Source of the DNA: Stomoxys calcitrans
Lineage: Eukaryota; Arthropoda; Insecta; Diptera; Muscidae
NCBI RefSeq assembly: GCF_963082655.1
Contig: NC_081556.1
Span: 4,317,265-4,381,264, forward strand
DNA length: 64,000 nucleotides
Direction: 5' to 3'
Position numbers and translations under genes: made by a program. Below, piece after piece: positions 40,801 through 43,800 of this stretch. The notes beneath the pieces are model-generated. The model saw only the letters and a list, made by a program, of their open reading frames with translations, was not told the DNA's origin and did not search any database. The number at the start of each line of letters is the position of its first letter. Position 1 is the first letter of the stretch.

Positions 40801-43800
40801 TGAAAATTATATTTTCGACGAAATTTTCTATGAAAATTAAATATCGACAAAAAAAAATTGTCCCAAATATGATTTTTTCTCTCTGTAATTCGAAATCATT
40901 TGCGTGTGCATTTTTTCGAGTTTCATTGAAAAATCATTGATTTTTGAGATTTATTACCCATATCTGTACCCAATATTTTCTTGCTTCTCAGTTGGAGGTT
41001 TTCAAATGTGTTCATGGTTTACAGCAAATGGAACACGTAATGCTTAAAGTGTCAAATGCAAATAAATTATATGAAAAAGCCAAAAAACAAAGAGAAAAAT
41101 GTAACACCAGCTGCAGAATATAAAACCAAATGAGGGTTTTTTTTTCACAGTTTTTCAGTACACCACACTGTGTACATGTGTGTGTGTGTGGTTGAAGGTG
41201 GCAAGGTACAGACAGGTATGCCATATAGATAATCTCAAAACAAAAATTCGCATTAGAAACAAAGTTTGGTAAAAGGACAAGCAGCAAAAGCATATTAGTT
41301 CAAAGTTCAAGGACAATTAGACGACAGGACTAGCGCATAGTGGGAGGGAGTGTAAATGCAATATGGAATATATATTGAATTTTATCACTTATAAATAGAA
41401 GAAGCATGTGGTTTATATGGGGTACATTAAAACATTGACTCACCGATTTTATGGCTCCATCTGAAAAAAGCAAAAAAAAAATAATTTTACTATGAGTGTT
41501 TTTTGTAAATTTTATAATATTTGTAATATTTCTAACAATACAAAGAACTTTATTAACTTACTCCCCTTGACTGTCCCTAGTCCCCCTTCCCCCAATTAAT
41601 ATACCATTATATTTATTTATATGGTTTTATTTTCCATATGAATTTTTTTTTTTTAATAAAAGTTTTCTTCTTAATTTATAATTTGCTAACTTGTTTCCTG
41701 AGCAAAGGCGAAACAAGCAGTTATCATTAAATGTTATTTCTTTCCATATTTCTGATGTATTTTTTGTCTCTCTTTGTGTTTTTTTTTTCATGCTACCATA
41801 CACAGGGTGCAGCCAGGTTGACAAAGGAGGATATTGAAAAAGTTTTTTCTCTTTATGACAGAGTAAGTCAAAGTTGTTGAACTGTTATTTACATTTGCGT
41901 GTTTTTTACGTCATGCGTTTTAATAAAAAAAAAACTAGAAAAACGAAAATAAAGGTGATTTAGTTGAACTGCGGAAAAAAAAACCAACACATTTTCCAGC
42001 TCATCCCTCGTGAGTAGGAAAAAAGTTTCTAAGACCATTATCCCCCCTTAAGTAGAAAATAAGTTTAGAAGTTTTTAAAATCTACTGTTGTTTGTGAAAT
42101 AGTTGCACCTTATGCAACATAATCACCAACATATTTCAAAAAGTTTTCGAACATGCAAGAAAAACAAAGTCGGTGAGAATGAGAAAAGCTAAGTGTGGGA
42201 AATGGAAAATATGTTGAGAATATTTCAAATAAATGTTTTGAAACGAAATACTTTATGCATTAACAAAGATGCATTCAATTTAATTTTTTGGTTTCAAGTG
42301 AGAGATGCACAATGGGTTGAAAATACTTTGAACTTTTTAACTCACAGCTCGAATGTTTGAAACTATTTTTTAATTTAAAACTGATTAAACAAAAATTCTT
42401 TTAACAAATCTCTTTTTTTATATTCTTGAATAAATGTTTAATTTTTAAAAGTTTTCATTTTAATTGCCATACTAATATGAATACTCATTGTGTATTGATG
42501 CGTATGATTCACACCAATTTGGTAGTAGCAACCACTCATACGCTCTGATGTACGCTTACGTTTCTTGGAAACTCTTTATTAAAATATAATTGATTTTGCT
42601 TACAAATCTCATTTGACAAACAAACACTCTATGCAAATTGAATTTCCTCACAATTTTCTATGCAACTCTTATGTCGATGAGATTTTCTCTGAAATTCAAA
42701 TTTTGAAAATAATTTCATTAAACATAAAACTTCGGAGAAATGTTCCACAAAAATCAACTCGATAATCATTGCATTTCCTTTATTTCGTTCTTGGGGGAGG
42801 GGAATTTGAATGGAACTTTTTATGAAATTTTACACACATATCGGAATGTCATAAAAAATATATCATATCTCGGGAATTTGGTTTATATGAGAGCTATATC
42901 AGGTTATGAACCGATTTGGAGCATATAAGACACCTATGTTGAAGGTCATAGGTGGTCTAAGGTGGCTCCTTAGCTTTTTTCAGCAACCATCTTCCCCTTC
43001 AGTGATGTCTGTGGCGTCGTTTTAAAAGTCATAGTGAAGACTCTGTAGTCGTGCGCGCTTCCTTAGTAGATATTCCGTCTCTCTCCATAGGATACTGTAT
43101 AGAGTCTCCGTTGAGAGAGTGGTGGCTTAATCTTCCCGGAGTACTTGAAAGCGAGGAGCTCTTTTTCAGCGTTGTCGCAGCTCTTCGGGGAACCTGCTTT
43201 CTTTTCTGTGAAATCATTGTGCAATTCGGGCAAGACTTGGGCCCTATTTTGCTCAAGAAAGAAAATTGGGATAATGGTTTATAGAAGAGCTACATCAGGT
43301 TATGAAGCGATTTGGACCATTAAAGGCACCTATGTTGAAGTTCATAGGAGAAGTCGTTGTGCACAATTTCAGACCAATCAAAGAAGAACTGTACCCTCTA
43401 GGAGCTCCGGAAGTGCAATCGGAAGATCGGTTTATATGGGAGCTATATCATGTTTTAAAACGATCCAGACCATACTTAGCAAGTAAATATATTGAAACTC
43501 AAAGGAGAAGTCAATGTGCAAAATAATTACGCCATCGAGAGCTACAACTGGTTTTGAAGCGATCCGGACCATACTTGGCACATCTATTGAGTGTCATAAA
43601 AAACGATATTTTAGCCAAATCGGATAAGAATTGCCGTATCTTGACGGTCAAGAAGTCAAGATCCGAGATCGGTTTATATGGCAGCTGTATGAAAACATGC
43701 ACCGATTTCGCCCATTTATAATCCCAAGCAAAGTAAATATTTAAAATAAAATTGGGAATGAGAGGCACTCATTAATGACGATTGTTCAGATTAAAACATA

